In this document: positions 18,290 to 23,926 of the stretch, piece after piece
How positions within the stretch are numbered: the first letter of the stretch is position 1
Layout of the letters: every line of letters begins with the position of its first letter
Assembly: GCF_030409315.1 (NCBI RefSeq)
Contig: NZ_JAUFPS010000042.1
Coordinates: forward strand, 62,001 to 126,000
Reading direction: 5' to 3'
Length of the DNA: 64,000 nucleotides
DNA from: Mucilaginibacter flavus
GTDB lineage: Bacteria; Bacteroidota; Bacteroidia; Sphingobacteriales; Sphingobacteriaceae
Translations under genes and position numbers: made by a program
The notes under the pieces: generated by a model
The model's input: only the letters and a program-made list of their open reading frames with translations
What the model was told of the DNA's origin: nothing
Databases searched by the model: none

Positions 18290-19041
18290 GATGGTATATA
18301 TTTTCTGAATAATACATTTAGTTCGTCCGGCAAATGCCGGTGACTTTCAAGGCCTGCGGTTTTACTTTTGCAATAATCCAACGTTTCTTTTAGCCAGTTA
18401 TTGAGTAATAAAACAGGAGCTATCATTGCTTTTTCGTCTGAAAGCTTTTTCTGCTCCATCAGCTCATCTATGTCGTTTTGGATGTTCCCGTCAGTTATCA
18501 ATACCCTTAGTTTTTCAAACTCCATAGGTGGTACCGATTGTTTTTCAACTATCCACAAACAAGCCAGGGCCGGGCGTAAAGCATAAAAATAACGCTTCAG
18601 TTTTACTTCCTCAGCTTGCAAATCCTGCGTAAGCGTGTTGTGCGCCATTGATAAATAGTGGTGCGCACCCGCTCTGAGCGAAAAGTACCGGGGCATCAAC
18701 GCGCGAAGCTCATCGGCAAAGCCGGGCTGTTCTGCATAAACTATTGGCGATTGCAGCCATTCATACATTGTACTGTTTGATGTAAGGAAAAGCTTTAATG
18801 CTTTACGTAAATCCCATCCGCTTATATCTAACACCTCATCTACAGGGAGCCCGGTAACACCTGTTTGATCGGTTATCTGTAAATAGTGGTTTAATGGTTT
18901 TACATATATAAAACGCACATCAAAATCACTATCGGGCGAGGCAAAACCCCAGGCCCGGCTACCCGACTCGCAGGCATACAGTATCTTTATATTTTCTGAC
19001 CGCTCCAGTTCGAGCAGTTTTTGATGGATAGTTTGTATCAT
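18286..19041 (-). CDS. RlaP-type (YcgL) nucleotidyltransferase, first copy
   Basis: 251 residues. G27-S28 (ESGSRAWGF) and D39/D41 (DSDFDVRFIY) are the nucleotidyltransferase motif I and metal ligands, both intact. A helical C-terminal domain follows (LKRYFYALRPALACLWI...LNNWLKETLDYC). It starts 26 bp after the last unit of the RNA array on the same strand and overlaps the second nucleotidyltransferase by 4 nt. The two are only distantly similar, so they probably act on different ends or as a heteromeric pair. Confidence 0.9.
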   Translation of the reverse strand: MIQTIHQKLLELERSENIKILYACESGSRAWGFASPDSDFDVRFIYVKPLNHYLQITDQTGVTGLPVDEVLDISGWDLRKALKLFLTSNSTMYEWLQSPIVYAEQPGFADELRALMPRYFSLRAGAHHYLSMAHNTLTQDLQAEEVKLKRYFYALRPALACLWIVEKQSVPPMEFEKLRVLITDGNIQNDIDELMEQKKLSDEKAMIAPVLLLNNWLKETLDYCKSKTAGLESHRHLPDELNVLFRKYIPS

Positions 19042-19066
19042 AACGTATTTGTTAAAGATAAAAAAT

Positions 19067-19168
19067 TAAAGAGCGACAACCGGCAGGTGTAGCCAGGATT
19101 CGAACCTGTATTCATGTATCGCTACATGTTTTTAACCGACGAAGTAACACCAGCCTACGGCATCTTTA
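19067..19168 (-). ncRNA. Y-RNA-like unit 8
   Basis: Lower helix UAAAGA/UCUUUA (19163-19168 with 19067-19072). 5' motif AUGCCGUAG, 3' motif GGUUGUCGCUCU. Upper helix GGCUGGUG/CACCUGCC with one mismatch. The module has a hairpin CAUGUA-GCGA-UACAUG (19113-19128, GNRA loop) and a T-arm CAGGTTCGAATCCTG (19094-19108). CUGGCUA and CGGUUA at the module ends look like the two halves of a D-arm. A T-rich tail follows. It is the unit nearest the nucleotidyltransferase gene. Confidence 0.8.
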
Positions 19169-19208
19169 GATTTCCCTTTTGGGGAAGGTTTAGGTATTAG
19201 TTTTTTAA

Positions 19209-19327
19209 TAAAAGGGCGAAGAGCAATTAGTGAATTTACTGAGCTACTAAGGCAGGAGTCGAACCCGCGACCTTCTGTTTGCGGCAGACGCTCTAACCGA
19301 TGGATCACCAATTTACGGCACCTTTTA
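19209..19327 (-). ncRNA. Y-RNA-like unit 7, tRNA body opened in the D-loop, anticodon-like arm kept
   Basis: Lower helix UAAAAGG/CCUUUUA, 5' motif GUGCCGUAA, 3' motif GCUCUUCGCCCU, upper helix UUGGUGA/UCACUAA with one G-U pair. Module order: CGGUUAGAGC (3' half of a D-arm), a 4-bp, 7-nt-loop hairpin UCUG-CCGCAAA-CAGA at 19274-19288 with GCA in the anticodon place, a T-arm (19252-19268), a short CUUAG link, then UAGCUCAG (5' half of a D-arm). It lacks the UUACUUCG motif of its neighbours. Confidence 0.78.
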
Positions 19328-19336
19328 AGGTTTTAA

Positions 19337-19407
19337 AAAAGAGCGACAGGCGTTTAGCGGATATGTTTCATTTGGAGTTGAAGTAACGCTAAACAACGGC
19401 ATCTTTT
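19337..19407 (-). ncRNA. Y-RNA-like unit 6, minimal, without tRNA module
   Basis: Only 71 nt. Lower helix AAAAGA/UCUUUU, 5' motif AUGCCGUUG, 3' motif GCCUGUCGCUCU, and a perfect 8-bp upper helix GUUUAGCG/CGCUAAAC, all as in the other units. The loop holds GUUACUUC and about 20 further bases but no T-arm or D-arm. It is a bare Ro60-stem-like RNA, or a degenerate unit whose module was lost. Confidence 0.75.
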
Positions 19408-19414
19408 GTTTTTT

Positions 19415-19529
19415 AAGGGCGATAAGCAATATGCGCTGGTTACTGCTCTACCAATTGAGCTACAATGAATTGCTCCAAAGGCCGGACTCGAACCGACAGC
19501 ACGAAGTAGCGCATATTTACGGCACCTTT
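19415..19529 (-). ncRNA. Y-RNA-like unit 5, permuted tRNA module
   Basis: Lower helix AAGG/CCUU, 5' motif GUGCCGUAA, 3' motif GCUUAUCGCCCU, perfect 8-bp upper helix UAUGCGCU/AGCGCAUA, then CUACUUCG. Module order: T-arm (19481-19497), acceptor-like hairpin with GCAA loop (19463-19480; 7-nt arms with two mismatches), UA, D-arm GCUC-AAUUGGUA-GAGC (19445-19460). It ends 7 bp before unit 6. Confidence 0.82.
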
Positions 19530-19590
19530 GCCCCAATTCCTAAAGGGGATTTAATTTTTTATTCCCCTTTAGGGGTTAGGGGTTTTCTCC
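19530..19590. repeat. CCCCTAAAGGGG-type palindromic element inside the array
   Basis: Arms TCCTAAAGGGGAT (19538-19550) and ATTCCCCTTTAGG (19561-19573) flank an A/T spacer, with a second GGGGTTAGGGG stretch beside it. The same element type occurs at 20257-20320, just upstream of the array's first unit. It separates units 4 and 5 and may terminate or process the transcript. Confidence 0.7.
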
Positions 19591-19602
19591 CGAAGGAAAA
19601 AA

Positions 19603-19752
19603 GCTATATGCCAGGGCAACTGGCAATAAGTGACTATGCCTGCTCTAACCATCTGAGCTACTTTATATTTTTGATAAAGGCCGGACTCGAACCGGCGACC
19701 TGGGATGTTGGAAATCGAAGTAACACTCGTTTAACGACACCTCGCATACAGC
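19603..19752 (-). ncRNA. Y-RNA-like unit 4, permuted tRNA module
   Basis: Lower helix GCUGUAUGC/GCAUAUAGC (9 bp, one G-U), 5' motif GUGUCGUUA, 3' motif GCCAGUUGCCCU, upper helix GAGUG/CACUU, then UUACUUCG. Module order: T-arm GCCGG-UUCGAGU-CCGGC (19680-19696), acceptor-like stem CUUUAU/AUAAAG with a 7-nt loop (19661-19679), UA, D-arm GCUC-AGAUGGUUA-GAGC (19642-19658). A U-run (UUUUUU) follows the lower helix, as for an intrinsic terminator. Confidence 0.85.
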
Positions 19753-19805
19753 TTCCCTCCCTTGCGGAGAATTTTGTTTTCAACTCGCTTCCCGGACCGG
19801 GGGAA

Positions 19806-19945
19806 CTAAAAAGAGTAACAAGCAATTAGTCTTTCTCATCGTGCTCTAACCAATTGAGCTACTTTGAATTGCTTCAAAGGCCGGGCCCGAACCGGCAACC
19901 GCGACGCCCCAAGCGAAGTAAGACTTATTTACGACATCTTTTTAG
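19806..19945 (-). ncRNA. Y-RNA-like unit 3, clearest permuted tRNA mimic
   Basis: Lower helix CUAAAAAG/CUUUUUAG (8 bp perfect), 5' motif AUGUCGUAA, 3' motif GCUUGUUACUCU, upper helix AGUCUU/AAGACU, then ACUUCG. Module order: T-arm GCCGG-UUCGGGC-CCGGC (19880-19896), a perfect 7-bp acceptor stem CUUUGAA/UUCAAAG closed by a GCAA tetraloop (19862-19879), UA in the place of tRNA bases 8-9, and D-arm GCUC-AAUUGGUUA-GAGC (19843-19859). All tRNA tertiary landmarks except the anticodon arm are present, in circularly permuted order. Confidence 0.88.
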
Positions 19946-19989
19946 CCCCCGGTTTGCCCGAAAGAGCTTGATCTTTAATTTTTTTTTTT

Positions 19990-20120
19990 AAAAGGGCTAC
20001 AAACAACAAGTGCGAGCTTACTCCTGTGTTTTACCAACTAAACTACCCTTTGCAGGGGCTGGAATCGAACCAGCGTTTCAGGCGGGAAATCGAAGTAACA
20101 CTTATTTACGGCACCTTTTT
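19990..20120 (-). ncRNA. Y-RNA-like unit 2, permuted tRNA module
   Basis: Lower helix AAAAGG/CCUUUU, 5' motif GUGCCGUAA, 3' motif GUUUGUAGCCCU, upper helix AAGUG/CACUU, then UUACUUCG. Module order: T-arm GCUGG-UUCGAUU-CCAGC (20058-20074), short acceptor-like hairpin CCCU-GCAA-AGGG (20046-20057, GNRA loop), UA, D-arm GUUU-AGUUGGUA-AAAC (20028-20043). The D-stem differs from GCUC/GAGC of units 3-5 yet still pairs. Confidence 0.85.
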
Positions 20121-20129
20121 TATATTTTT

Positions 20130-20255
20130 ATAAGAAGCAACACGCGATAAGAGACCGGGCCCCCGCTGGTGAGGACTCGAACCTCCATCACGGCTTTCGC
20201 CACAGTGCCCTCCCCTTAATTGAGCGAAGTAACCCTTATCTAACGGCATTCTTAT
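20130..20255 (-). ncRNA. Y-RNA-like unit 1, divergent module
   Basis: Lower helix AUAAGAA/UUCUUAU (7 bp perfect), 5' motif AUGCCGUUA, 3' motif near GCGUGUUGCUUCU, upper helix GAUAAG/CUUAUC, then UUACUUCG. The module has a GAAA-capped hairpin (GGC-GAAA-GCC core, 20192-20201) followed by a T-arm GAGGTTCGAGTCCTC (20171-20185), but no D-arm or acceptor hairpin that I can see. In layout it is closest to unit 8. It begins 56 bp after the TROVE stop codon. Confidence 0.78.
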
Positions 20256-20256
20256 G

Positions 20257-20322
20257 CCCCCCAGCCCCCTAAAGGGGAGCCGAAGGTTTTTACATTCCCC
20301 CTTTAGGGGGTTAGGGGGCTAT
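20257..20322. repeat. CCCCTAAAGGGG-type palindromic element after TROVE stop
   Basis: CCCCCCAGCCCCCTAAAGGG and its complement-like TCCCCCTTTAGGGGGTTAGG face each other across a short AT spacer. Read on the minus strand it can form a strong hairpin between the TROVE gene and RNA unit 1, perhaps attenuating or processing the transcript. It resembles the element at 19530-19590. Confidence 0.7.
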
Positions 20323-21897
20323 ACTTTTGATATGGCTTAAAGCCGCCTGTCCGTTTTCAAGTGCTTCTAACACTTCAAAAACCTTATCGCTCCAGCCGGA
20401 TACCAGGTAAACACCGTTTTGCATTACCTGTAATGGTACATTACCATAACCCTTTAAATCAAACAGGTATAGCTTTGCCTTTGGCGCAACTGTAGCCTTA
20501 TAACGTATCCATAGCTTATGGATACGTTCGCCCTCAACAGATGGCGCACTGTTGTACAGCTGGCAGTCGGTAAAAAGCATCACCTTATCTTTTTGCACTT
20601 TGCGGTCCAGCAGATCTTTGATCACCAGGTAACCATTGGTGGCGTAACCAACTTCGCCTTCGCGCTTGTAAAACTCCTGCACGTTGCTTAATATGTTATG
20701 GCGTGGTATCATGATGGTTTTCCAAAAGTTACCAAACATCCCCACCTCCACATTTTTACAACGCGATTGCAGCAACATGGCCAGCATTAAGCCTATATCG
20801 TACATCAATATTTTTGATTTTGCCGATACAGGTGTCTGCATAGAACCAGATACATCGCAGGCCAGCAACACGCGGGTATTTTCATCAAAGCCCCTGATGT
20901 TTGCAGCGCTTGCCTGTACCGCTTTTTCTAAAGCATCCAGCAATTCGCCGGTGTAGCCCTTGTTGCCAAACAACATCGTGCTTACCTTTTGAGTTAAACC
21001 CTTTAAAGGGGCGGCAGTTGTACCAGCGTTTAATAACTCGCGGTAAGCGGCCAGGTAACGGAATGGGAACTGTTTGGCTTTTGCCACCTGTTCGCCATCG
21101 GCCAGGGTTGCGCATACCTTTTGAAAATGCGCGTAGCTTACGCCGGCTTCCTGTATGTTACGCAGGTTTCGCAACAGCGCCATATAGCCCAGTTTACCGC
21201 TATCTATCAGTTCTTCCCACTTATCGCGAAACGCTAATGCCTTTGCTTCCGCGCTATCAAAATTCAGCTGACCTAATGCCGATAGTTCGGTTTCCCAGGT
21301 GTATGGGGTTTGCAAATCTCCATTCACTATTTTGTTGAACAGGGCTTGTTGCAAGTCGTCCTTAGCCTTTGGGTGCACCAGGAACAAGGCGTCACGCATT
21401 TTTATAGCGGTATCGCGGTTATACTTGGCAAACTGGTACTCATCAAAGCGGTTAAACGCAGCCTGTAAACCTTTTTGCATTTGCTTTGATAAGCGGTTCA
21501 GTTTTTTAGTGCCTGTACGCTGGTTCAGCATTTGGTAACAGGCCAGTAACTCGGTGATCTCATCGGCACGGTTAACTACCCCGGCTGTAACCCGGGCAAC
21601 CAAATCGTCGCCCGAGTGCAGCTTAGCCAATTCGGTAATCAGTATTAACGGCACCGAACGCATGTACATTTTAGTACGGGCGTAAACCGCCAACTTACCC
21701 ACAAATTCGGGCTTACATTTATTAATAATGGCACGCAGGCGTTCCATACGGTCGTCATTTTTTTCGTAAAAGGAATCGCTTAAGCTCCAGGTAACTACCA
21801 GGGTATACAGTTCCATCTCTGGCGATAACGCGAAGGCTTTTGCGCCCTCATGATTGGCTAACTGGTTTTGTACTTTGCTTAACAGGTTAAATTTCAT
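20311..21897 (-). CDS. rsr: TROVE-domain protein, bacterial Ro60 (Rsr)
   Basis: 528 residues, close to animal Ro60 (about 538). The TROVE HEAT-repeat ring spans about 1-335 (EMELYTLVVTWSLSDSFYEK, YARTKMYMRSVPLILITELAK). The C-terminal vWA domain has an intact MIDAS (D348, S350, S352 in LLACDVSGSM; LFTDCQ). Ro60 binds Y RNAs on its outer surface and single-stranded 3' ends of misfolded RNA in its hole. It is the first gene of the unit TROVE - RNA array - two nucleotidyltransferases. It has an unusually strong Shine-Dalgarno and a palindrome upstream. The symbol follows bacterial usage. Confidence 0.95.
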   Translation of the reverse strand: MKFNLLSKVQNQLANHEGAKAFALSPEMELYTLVVTWSLSDSFYEKNDDRMERLRAIINKCKPEFVGKLAVYARTKMYMRSVPLILITELAKLHSGDDLVARVTAGVVNRADEITELLACYQMLNQRTGTKKLNRLSKQMQKGLQAAFNRFDEYQFAKYNRDTAIKMRDALFLVHPKAKDDLQQALFNKIVNGDLQTPYTWETELSALGQLNFDSAEAKALAFRDKWEELIDSGKLGYMALLRNLRNIQEAGVSYAHFQKVCATLADGEQVAKAKQFPFRYLAAYRELLNAGTTAAPLKGLTQKVSTMLFGNKGYTGELLDALEKAVQASAANIRGFDENTRVLLACDVSGSMQTPVSAKSKILMYDIGLMLAMLLQSRCKNVEVGMFGNFWKTIMIPRHNILSNVQEFYKREGEVGYATNGYLVIKDLLDRKVQKDKVMLFTDCQLYNSAPSVEGERIHKLWIRYKATVAPKAKLYLFDLKGYGNVPLQVMQNGVYLVSGWSDKVFEVLEALENGQAALSHIKSIAP

Positions 21898-21910
21898 TGT
21901 GACCTCCTTT
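21898..21910 (-). promoter_or_regulatory. Strong Shine-Dalgarno sequence of the TROVE gene
   Basis: On the minus strand AAAGGAGGTCACAATG: nine bases complementary to a standard 16S rRNA 3' tail, 4 nt before the ATG. Most genes in this window lack any such site, as usual for Bacteroidetes. Confidence 0.8.
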
Positions 21911-21940
21911 ATTTGTTTTGATGATACAAAGGTTCACACC

Positions 21941-21965
21941 CACTGCGCAGTGTATTTGCGCAGTG
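21941..21965. promoter_or_regulatory. Operator-like palindrome with repeated half-site upstream of TROVE gene
   Basis: CACTGCGCAGTG (21941-21952) is a perfect 12-bp palindrome, and TGCGCAGTG is repeated at 21957-21965. It lies 44-68 bp upstream of the TROVE start. A candidate -7 (AACCTTTG on the minus strand, one mismatch to TAnnTTTG) lies just downstream, so a bound protein would cover the core promoter. No regulator gene is adjacent. Confidence 0.6.
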
Positions 21966-22181
21966 AAAATTATTTTATTTTTTTTTGAAAAAAGATGGGA
22001 AATGGGAGGATTTTGTCTGGAATTAAAAAAATAGCTGCGGGAGTGTGCGATTCTTTCCTTGGGGAAGGGGAGGTAGGGGTTTATTGAGTATTCGTTGACA
22101 TTATAGATGATCGCTTGTAGAAATACCTCCTTGCCTTTGCGCACATTCCCAAGGGAGGGAAATAACGAAGATGGACTTTTA

Positions 22182-22760
22182 CTACCCTTTAAGTTCGGCA
22201 GCAATCGCGTTCAGTAAATAATCTACTTGTTTTTTGTATTTGGGGTAAAGCAATTTTACAGCGGGGTAGGTGCTGTAAAAGGCCGTTTTGTAGTTATTGA
22301 GTTTAATAGCAGGCTGATTATTCACCACGCCCCATTCCAGCTGATCTAACAACGCTGTGTTTTGCCCTACGGCGGCTAATACATACGCTGGTTGCTTTAC
22401 AAATATCTGCTCAAAGGAATAAGCCATCTGCTCTTCGGCGGATGCGCTGTGCCTTTTCAGATATAGCACATATTCGTTAACGGCGGCAGGCGTATTGGTT
22501 TTAATGCAAAGGGTACCTAAAAGTTCGGTAAGGCAGGCAAGTTGATAATTGGTACCCTTAATTTTTACCTCATAGTCCGGGCAGCCTGCAGATTCTAATT
22601 GCCTAACAATTACCAATGCATCAGTAAATTGCCTATCAGACAGGGCGTGTTTTTTTGAAACGGAAACAAGCTTTTTAAACGCCTGTGGATCGCAATTGGC
22701 TTGCGCGGAGGCATTCAGCGTTATGATAAAGAAGATAATAGACAAGGTGGCTGATTTCAT
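22182..22760 (-). CDS. Secreted protein of unknown function
   Basis: 192 residues with a clear signal peptide (MKSATLSIIFFIITLNASAQA, cleavage after ASA about residue 19). The mature part is helical, with four cysteines (C23, C60, C75, C84 approximately) and no recognisable enzyme motif. It precedes the TROVE unit on the same strand by about 285 bp that include the palindrome, so it is probably a separate transcript. I do not recognise the family. Confidence 0.7.
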   Translation of the reverse strand: MKSATLSIIFFIITLNASAQANCDPQAFKKLVSVSKKHALSDRQFTDALVIVRQLESAGCPDYEVKIKGTNYQLACLTELLGTLCIKTNTPAAVNEYVLYLKRHSASAEEQMAYSFEQIFVKQPAYVLAAVGQNTALLDQLEWGVVNNQPAIKLNNYKTAFYSTYPAVKLLYPKYKKQVDYLLNAIAAELKG

Positions 22761-22808
22761 CTTTAATGCTTACCGCAATATAACGATAAAATCAGCCGTC
22801 TGTTTGAC

Positions 22809-23765
22809 CTATGCCAATTGTATTTTTTCTTTTTTGTTGATATTCACCGGCTGGGGCACTTTTACATAGTAACCAGTACCATCATAAACCCTTTTGCGTG
22901 GATGTGCCTGGCAGGCATCGCTGCAGCAACCTTCCATTTTGGTACCACACTCATCGCACTGGGTAAAATGCTCATTACACTCGGGATTGGCACAATTGAT
23001 CATTTTGGGCGTGGTTTTACCACAGTTACGGCAGGTAGAAATAACCACCGGGTTTACACTGTTTACATCAACCGAAAGGCGGTTATCAAACACGTAACAT
23101 TTACCTTCAAAATCTTCGCCACCGGCTTCTTTGCCATATTTAATAATGCCGCCGTGTAACTGGTATACTTCAGGGAAACCTTCGTGCAGCAACAACGCAG
23201 ATGCTTTTTCGCATTTGATGCCGCCGGTGCAATAGGTAAGGATCTTTTTATCCTTGTATTTAGCCAGCTCGTTGATCATCGCCGGGAAATCTCTGAAATT
23301 TTCAATATCAAGCGTAACCGCGTTTTTGAATTTACCTAATGAGTGTTCGTAGTTTGAGCGTACATCCAGTACCACCACATCGTCGCGGTCTTTCATCGCC
23401 ATAAACTCTTTTGGTTCCAGGTGTTTGCCGGTTTTCTGTTTTGGATCGATCATTTCCGGATCACGCAGGCCCGAGTAAACAATCTCGGCCTTGTGCCGCA
23501 CATGCATTTTTACAAATGAAGGCTCGGGCACTTCGTCAACCTTAAAATCAATACCTGCAAAACGCTCATCGGCGTGTATGGTATCCATATAGGTTTTACA
23601 GGCTTCTACACTGCCTGACACGGTACCGTTAAGTCCTTCATGGGCCACAATAATACGACCGGTTAAACCTAAGTTTTTACAAAATTTTAAATGATCGGCA
23701 GCAAATTGCTCCGCATCGGCTATTGTTGAATAACAATAGTACAGTAGTGTATTATATATTGCCAT
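22809..23765 (-). CDS. trhO: tRNA uridine-34 hydroxylase TrhO (rhodanese-like)
   Basis: 318 residues from ATG 23763-23765 (MAIYNTLLYYCYST); seven further upstream residues are unlikely. The N-terminal UPF0176 domain (GLTGRIIVAHEGLNGTVSG) leads to a rhodanese domain with active-site C179 (ILTYCTGGIKCEKA). A C-terminal cysteine cluster (CRNCGK, CANPEC, CDECGTKMEGCCSDAC) looks zinc-binding. TrhO makes 5-hydroxyuridine at the tRNA wobble position. Stand-alone gene. Confidence 0.95.
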   Translation of the reverse strand: MAIYNTLLYYCYSTIADAEQFAADHLKFCKNLGLTGRIIVAHEGLNGTVSGSVEACKTYMDTIHADERFAGIDFKVDEVPEPSFVKMHVRHKAEIVYSGLRDPEMIDPKQKTGKHLEPKEFMAMKDRDDVVVLDVRSNYEHSLGKFKNAVTLDIENFRDFPAMINELAKYKDKKILTYCTGGIKCEKASALLLHEGFPEVYQLHGGIIKYGKEAGGEDFEGKCYVFDNRLSVDVNSVNPVVISTCRNCGKTTPKMINCANPECNEHFTQCDECGTKMEGCCSDACQAHPRKRVYDGTGYYVKVPQPVNINKKEKIQLA

Positions 23766-23814
23766 AATCCATTGATACTGCTGCAAACAGTGTTAAATGA
23801 GGCGCAAAGATAGT

Positions 23815-23915
23815 GTTTTTAGGAGAAAGGTAAAAGGTTAAGGGCGAAAGGCTGCGAGACCGCTTTTAGTGACTTGTGTTATCACTTGTTTTTGCCTTAT
23901 CTTTCTGCCTTTAAA
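23815..23915. repeat. Inverted array of degenerate word AGGAGAAAGGTAAAAGG
   Basis: AGGAGAAAGGTAAAAGGTTA and GGGCGAAAGGC on the left face GCCTTATCTTTCTGCCTTT on the right. It lies between divergent trhO and dtd. Confidence 0.6.
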
Positions 23916-23926
23916 TATTAAACACA

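Larger units (their letters stand above)
19067..20255 (-). other. Array of eight Y-RNA-like (YrlA-type) RNAs between TROVE and RlaP genes
   Basis: On the minus strand eight units repeat the same plan: a lower helix, a 5' motif RUGYCGUWA, an upper helix, then usually UUACUUCG, a tRNA-like module, the other strand of the upper helix, a 3' motif close to GCYUGUYGCYCU, and the other strand of the lower helix. The helix sequences differ from unit to unit while pairing is kept. This is the plan of bacterial YrlA RNAs, in which paired ends bind Ro60 and the middle mimics tRNA. The upstream gene encodes Ro60. No frame here looks coding. Confidence 0.85.

Noticed and set aside
19431..19829. Open reading frame of 132 codons (plus strand) across RNA units 3-5
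   Set aside because: It is antisense to the structured RNAs and its peptide is a translation of T-arm and D-arm repeats (repeated GLEPAT/RPDSNR-like phrases). No signal of coding.
19067..20255. A cluster of ordinary tRNA genes on the minus strand
   Set aside because: T-arm and D-arm pieces occur in the wrong order, no unit has a free acceptor stem with CCA-ready end, and all but one lack an anticodon arm. The permuted, Y-RNA-like reading explains all units.
19067..20255. CRISPR-like array
   Set aside because: Conserved segments are 9-12 nt motifs inside long variable structured units, unit length varies from 71 to 150 nt, and no cas gene is present.
21887..22204. 105-codon minus-strand frame upstream of the TROVE gene
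   Set aside because: It covers the promoter palindrome and Shine-Dalgarno of the TROVE gene, overlaps both neighbours and has no recognisable feature.
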